This document shows, piece by piece, positions 5,980 to 8,644 of a DNA stretch of 8,644 bases. The notes beneath the pieces were generated by a model. The model was not told the origin of the DNA and did not search any database. It saw nothing but the letters and a program-made list of their open reading frames with translations. Each line of letters opens with the position of its first letter. Position 1 is the stretch's first letter. A program made the position numbers and the translations under genes. The stretch comes from JAUVYV01 sp964585535 (GTDB lineage Bacteria > Planctomycetota > Phycisphaerae > Sedimentisphaerales > Anaerobacaceae). The stretch spans positions 1-8,644 of the forward strand of contig CAZPDW010000094.1 of NCBI GenBank assembly GCA_964585535.1. The letters run 5' to 3'.

Positions 5980-7956
5980 GTGAAGACAATTTATCCGGGG
6001 AAGGTTTCGTTTTTGTGCTGCGTGGTTTTTTCCCTTCTTTCCTTTTCAGGATTTGCTCAGGCAAAGGCAGAGCAGGCAGGTGTTGTCCGCAGCAGCGCCT
6101 CCACCGAAATTGCCCACAGCAGCAAGGTAATCAAACGGCTGGAAAACAAATATATGAAGGTTGAGATTTACAGCGACGCGACGGCGGACCTGCTGGACAA
6201 AAAGACAAATACGAAGTGGCGGATGGGGCCTGTGGCGTTTGAGGAGGCCGGGCCGATTGATGTGGGCCACGTCTGGCAGCGCAGCGAACGGTCGATTTGT
6301 GAGCAGTACCCGGGCCGGTTCCGGGGCAAGGCCGGCGGTGATTCAATTCGGTTCACGATGCTGGGCCGGCTGCTCAAGCCGATGGGCCAATTCACCTGTG
6401 ATGTAAAACTCGATGGGCCCTGGCTCGAGTTCACACTGAGCGATATTGACGAGGGATTGCAGAGTTTGGTTTTTCCGCCGCCGATACAATCCGAGAGCAT
6501 GGTTTTCCCGAGGGGCGTCGGGCTGTGGCTTCGTAAACCGATGTCGGACCGTCGGTTCTGGACCTTCTTTAGTCACCTAAATATGCGGTGGTTCGGCGGG
6601 CTCAAGGGAAACAAAGACCCTGAAGCAGCGGGCTGGATAGCGATATTCAACAAAAGATTCGCAGATGCCGGCGTGACGGCAGCCGAGATGAGCGCCTCGC
6701 CCGGCTGGCTCAAGTCGCTCGGCAAATGGTCGTATCCGCGAACGATTCGCTACCGCTTTACAACCGGCGGCTACGTGGGCTTAGCGAAGGCATACCGGGC
6801 GTGGGCGATTGAGAATGGGTTGTACGTATCCCTTAAAGATAAAATGGGAAAGCGGCCGGCATTGAAGAATCTGCTCGGCGGCAGAATCCTGTCCATAACA
6901 CAGGCCTATCCCGCATATACCAGGCGGTGGTTCGAGAACCGGCTTCGACCCTTCGACGAGTCGCAGATAGGCGGCAAGATGAGGATATTCGTCACGCACT
7001 CACAGGCCGGGCAGGTAATCGAGCAGGCCGGGCAACTGGGAATGAAGGGTCTCGCCGTTCTTCGCGGCTGGATAAACGGCGGATACGACTGGTCGCACCC
7101 GGACATCTGGCCTCCGGAAAGGCAGCTCGGAACCGTCGAAGAGTTGAAGGGCCTGTGCTCGATGGCCGGGCCGATTGCGGGGGGGCTGCACGATAATTAT
7201 CAGGATATCTATGAGCAGTGCCCGAGCTTTCCGAATGGCGTCATTCGCTTAGCCGATGGGCGGCTTATGGCCGGCGGCTATTGGGCGGGCGGACAGGCCT
7301 ACATACTCAATTCGCGCAACGGGCTCAAATACGCCGAGCGAAACTGGGAAAATATCGAGACATTGAAGCCCGCTGCGATGTATATTGACACGACGACCGC
7401 CGTGCAGAATTATGAATCGTTTGAACCGGGCAATACCCAGACAAGGTCCCAGGACGTTGAGCAAAGGGGCAGACTGCTCAAGTTCTTCACCGACAAAGGG
7501 ATAGTTTTAGGCAGTGAATGGGGGGCGGATTTCGGCATTCCGTATGTGGACTATGCTTCGAGTCGTCACAGCCGGACGGCGGGTGAATCGATTCCGTTGT
7601 GGCCGTTGGTCTTTCACGATGCCGTCTTTTCCGTCCGGTCGGGTTCAGCAGGCAGGCAGGGGAAACCGGGCTGGCTCGAGAATATGCTCTGGGGCTACGT
7701 CCTCTCGTTTCGTGTCAGGGGTTTTGACGGCTGGAAAGAGCAGGCAGAAGATTTCAAATCGACACTCTGCGTGGACCGCTGGAACGAACGCATCGGCGCC
7801 GAGCAGATGACGGACCACAAGTTTCTCACCGACGACTTCGCCGTCGAACAGACGACGTTCGGCAACGGTTTGTCTATCATCGTCAATTTTTCCAAAGGAG
7901 ACAGAACCGTTGACGGCGCTGCCGTGCCGGGCTGGGGGTATGTAATCAGGCAGTAA
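5980..7956 (+). CDS. Secreted glycoside-hydrolase-like protein (GH101/GH129/DUF5696-type)
   Basis: Predicted exported protein of 658 residues. A signal peptide occupies residues 1 to about 28 (basic start, hydrophobic FLCCVVFSLLSFSGF, cleavage after AQA). Residues 50-260 look like the beta-sandwich that precedes the barrel in these glycosidases (KYMKVEIYSDATADLLDKKT near 57-76). GGYVGLAKAYRAWA at 263-276 starts the barrel. Inside it are GLHDNYQD (402-409), YIDTTTAVQNYESFEPG (468-484) and GSEWGADFGIPYVDY (511-525). By analogy with retaining GH101/GH129 enzymes, D470 is a candidate nucleophile and E513 a candidate acid/base. That assignment is from memory of family patterns, and the substrate is unknown; an N-acetylgalactosamine or other alpha-linked glycan is only a guess. 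The short tail ends in a small beta domain with no anchor or dockerin. It starts 36 bases after hisF with no terminator or clear promoter between, so read-through from hisF is possible. Its high GC content contrasts with hisF. Confidence 0.72.
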   Translation: MKTIYPGKVSFLCCVVFSLLSFSGFAQAKAEQAGVVRSSASTEIAHSSKVIKRLENKYMKVEIYSDATADLLDKKTNTKWRMGPVAFEEAGPIDVGHVWQRSERSICEQYPGRFRGKAGGDSIRFTMLGRLLKPMGQFTCDVKLDGPWLEFTLSDIDEGLQSLVFPPPIQSESMVFPRGVGLWLRKPMSDRRFWTFFSHLNMRWFGGLKGNKDPEAAGWIAIFNKRFADAGVTAAEMSASPGWLKSLGKWSYPRTIRYRFTTGGYVGLAKAYRAWAIENGLYVSLKDKMGKRPALKNLLGGRILSITQAYPAYTRRWFENRLRPFDESQIGGKMRIFVTHSQAGQVIEQAGQLGMKGLAVLRGWINGGYDWSHPDIWPPERQLGTVEELKGLCSMAGPIAGGLHDNYQDIYEQCPSFPNGVIRLADGRLMAGGYWAGGQAYILNSRNGLKYAERNWENIETLKPAAMYIDTTTAVQNYESFEPGNTQTRSQDVEQRGRLLKFFTDKGIVLGSEWGADFGIPYVDYASSRHSRTAGESIPLWPLVFHDAVFSVRSGSAGRQGKPGWLENMLWGYVLSFRVRGFDGWKEQAEDFKSTLCVDRWNERIGAEQMTDHKFLTDDFAVEQTTFGNGLSIIVNFSKGDRTVDGAAVPGWGYVIRQ

Positions 7957-7978
7957 TTTGCCTGTCGGTGGGCAATAA

Positions 7979-8003
7979 GCCGTTTTTGGCGCAAAAAAAC
8001 GGC
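7979..8003. repeat. Perfect 9-bp inverted repeat after the glycosidase-like gene
   Basis: GCCGTTTTT (7979-7987) and AAAAACGGC (7995-8003) pair perfectly around a 7-base loop. It lies 22 bases after the stop codon, where a terminator is expected. The order is not that of a classic intrinsic terminator: the G-C pairs are at the base of the stem and no T run follows directly. The nearest T run, seven bases long, begins at 8041. It may end or stabilise the mRNA 3' end, but the role is inferred. Confidence 0.5.
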
Positions 8004-8049
8004 AATCCGAGCCGGCTGCGAGGGCTGTATCGTCTGATAATTTTTTTGC

Positions 8050-8078
8050 TTGACATCGCGGGTTGGTTTCGGTAGTAT
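8050..8078 (+). promoter_or_regulatory. Predicted promoter of the last gene and its leader
   Basis: A perfect TTGACA (8050-8055) is followed after 17 bases by TAGTAT (8073-8078), a 4/6 match. A perfect TATAAT lies at 8081-8086 but 25 bases away, too far to pair with this -35. TATATT at 8076-8081 (20-base spacer) is a compromise. Whichever -10 is used, transcription should start near 8085-8095, leaving a leader of about 200 nt before the ATG at 8294. Confidence 0.6.
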
Positions 8079-8124
8079 ATTATAATGAGCAGTGCTTTGC
8101 GGCTTTAGTTGAACGAGGATGGTT

Positions 8125-8250
8125 ATGAGAGCTTTCTTTCAGCTTTTAGTCAGGTCGTACACGCCCGCGGTTCAGTGTTCCTGTCGTGTATTTATGTTTT
8201 TTTCAATACAGGAGAAGTTTACCCGCCCTTCATTATGGCGGGAATTTTAG
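8125..8250 (+). CDS. Possible 41-codon leader ORF
   Basis: An ATG at 8125 with GAGG at 8115-8118 (6-base spacing) opens a 41-codon frame ending at TAG 8248-8250. The predicted peptide starts MRAFFQLLVRSYTPAV, contains seven phenylalanines, five arginines and a CSC motif, and has no recognisable family. It would begin about 35 nt into the predicted transcript. Ribosomes translating it would pass through the terminator-like hairpin at 8222-8242 before reaching the stop, which is the geometry of a translation-coupled leader. It could equally be a chance frame, since random DNA easily gives frames of this length. Confidence 0.3.
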   Translation: MRAFFQLLVRSYTPAVQCSCRVFMFFSIQEKFTRPSLWREF

Positions 8251-8265
8251 CTAAAACTTTTTTTT
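8222..8265 (+). terminator. Terminator-like hairpin inside the leader of the last gene
   Basis: CCCGCC (8222-8227) and GGCGGG (8237-8242) form a perfect 6-bp G-C stem with a 9-base loop, followed by AATTTT. Next comes the palindrome TTTTAGCTAAAA (8245-8256), and then eight T residues (8258-8265). It sits between the predicted promoter and the start codon at 8294, so it would be a conditional terminator (attenuator) and not an end-of-gene terminator. An upstream CCCGC at 8164-8168 could compete for the same GCGGG arm. Confidence 0.45.
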
Positions 8266-8280
8266 CACGTTCGATTTGAT

Positions 8281-8287
8281 AAGGAGG
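8281..8287 (+). promoter_or_regulatory. Strong ribosome binding site of the last gene
   Basis: AAGGAGG lies 6 bases before the ATG at 8294, confirming the start of a gene whose end lies outside the window. Confidence 0.85.
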
Positions 8288-8293
8288 AGTATT

Positions 8294-8644
8294 ATGTGCA
8301 GGAAATTGGGTTTTTTAATCTCTTTTATGGTTGTCCTCGCCTTAGCAGGCCAGGCGGCGGGACAAGCCGTGGTCGGCTGGGACGGCGGTGAGCCGGACAG
8401 CAATAACTGGCTCGACCCCTGCAACTGGACGGGGGATGCCGTGCCAGGCTCGCTCGATAGCGTGGAAATTGTTGACGGGTCCATCATTAGAACTGATAAC
8501 TTCGGTGAAGCAAATATGCCGGTCATCTACCCCGGCGACAACGTTCAGATAGGCATGCTTGTGGTAAGCACCAACAACGGCTTTATGCCGCTTGGAACTG
8601 AGGACCAGGCCTTCCCGGCCTATCTGACGGTACGGGGGAACCTG
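8294..8644 (+). CDS. Secreted protein with Trp/Asn motif, N-terminal part only
   Basis: Open from the ATG at 8294 to the window edge: 117 codons without a stop. The start is supported by AAGGAGG 6 bases upstream. Residues 1 to about 25 are a signal peptide (MCRK, then hydrophobic LGFLISFMVVLALAG, cleavage near GQA). The mature start reads VVGWDGGEPDSNNWLDPCNW, then VPGSLDSVEIVDG near 50-62. This W...NW....NW...P...D.v.I pattern opens many secreted beta-helical or surface proteins of Planctomycetota and other bacteria, often with LamG, dockerin or PEP-CTERM parts further on. Those parts, if present, are outside the window. Function is unknown; a cell-surface or extracellular structural or carbohydrate-related role is inferred. 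The gene appears to have its own promoter and a long structured leader. Confidence 0.8.
   Translation, partial: MCRKLGFLISFMVVLALAGQAAGQAVVGWDGGEPDSNNWLDPCNWTGDAVPGSLDSVEIVDGSIIRTDNFGEANMPVIYPGDNVQIGMLVVSTNNGFMPLGTEDQAFPAYLTVRGNL

Larger units (their letters stand above)
7957..8293. other. Gene-poor region with inverted repeat, promoter and structured leader
   Basis: These 337 bases separate the glycosidase-like gene from the last gene. In order they hold a weak TGCC/GGCA dyad (7959-7974), a perfect 9-bp inverted repeat (7979-8003), an AGCCGGCT palindrome (8010-8017), a T run (8041-8047), a TTGACA promoter (8050 onward), a short leader ORF (8125-8250), several possible RNA stems (8158-8213) and a terminator-like hairpin with a T run (8222-8265). 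The ribosome binding site of the last gene follows at 8281. The main parts are listed separately. Confidence 0.6.

Noticed and set aside
7514..7810. 98-codon open frame on + strand inside the glycosidase-like gene
   Set aside because: Out of frame within a long, coherent coding sequence of high GC, where such shadows are expected.
8050..8086. TTGACA paired with the perfect TATAAT at 8081
   Set aside because: The 25-base spacer is too long for a sigma70-type promoter; the TAGTAT at 17 bases is preferred, though the TATAAT might act with another -35.
8251..8526. 91-codon open frame on - strand over the start of the last gene
   Set aside because: Antisense to a gene with a strong ribosome binding site and signal peptide; no own ribosome binding site or family resemblance.
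1..8644. tRNA, rRNA, CRISPR arrays, transposases and attachment-site repeats
   Set aside because: Read through both strands by eye; no cloverleaf with TTCRANNC, no spaced direct repeats and no transposase or integrase frames were seen.

Overview
The window is a stretch of bacterial chromosome holding five protein-coding genes: two cut by the window edges and three complete. There are no RNA genes, insertion sequences, CRISPR arrays or phage genes that I can see. The mix of housekeeping genes with a secreted glycosidase-like protein and a secreted Trp/Asn-motif surface protein, together with strong AGGAGG-type ribosome binding sites, fits a polysaccharide-degrading bacterium. A Planctomycetota member of the Phycisphaerae/Sedimentisphaerales type is my best guess, but this is inference from gene style and not from a marker gene.

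Layout: (1) 1-1526, + strand, a ComM/YifB-type AAA+ ATPase gene lacking only its first one or two codons. (2) 1527-1775, an AT-rich convergent intergenic region with a near-consensus promoter on the + strand that has no obvious gene behind it. (3) 1776-4976, - strand, carB, the large subunit of carbamoyl-phosphate synthase, full length. (4) 4977-5163, a compact divergent control region with back-to-back sigma70-like promoters for carB (-) and hisF (+). (5) 5164-5943, + strand, hisF. (6) 5980-7956, + strand, a secreted protein resembling retaining glycosidases of the GH101/GH129/DUF5696 type, starting at GTG behind a strong ribosome binding site 36 bases after hisF. (7) 7957-8293, a gene-poor region with a perfect inverted repeat, a TTGACA promoter and a structured leader of about 200 nt that carries a 41-codon ORF and a terminator-like hairpin. 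(8) 8294-8644, + strand, the first 117 codons of a secreted protein that runs off the window.

carB supplies carbamoyl phosphate for pyrimidines and arginine. hisF makes imidazole glycerol phosphate plus AICAR for histidine and purines. They share only their control region. Neither carA nor other his genes are present. The carB-hisF block is visibly more AT-rich than the genes on either side, so the window looks mosaic in base composition.

No clearly new multi-gene system is evident. The parts most worth a second look are the leader upstream of the last gene (possible attenuator or cis-regulatory RNA), the orphan promoter between comM and carB, the unusual loop residues in HisF, and the secreted glycosidase-like protein.
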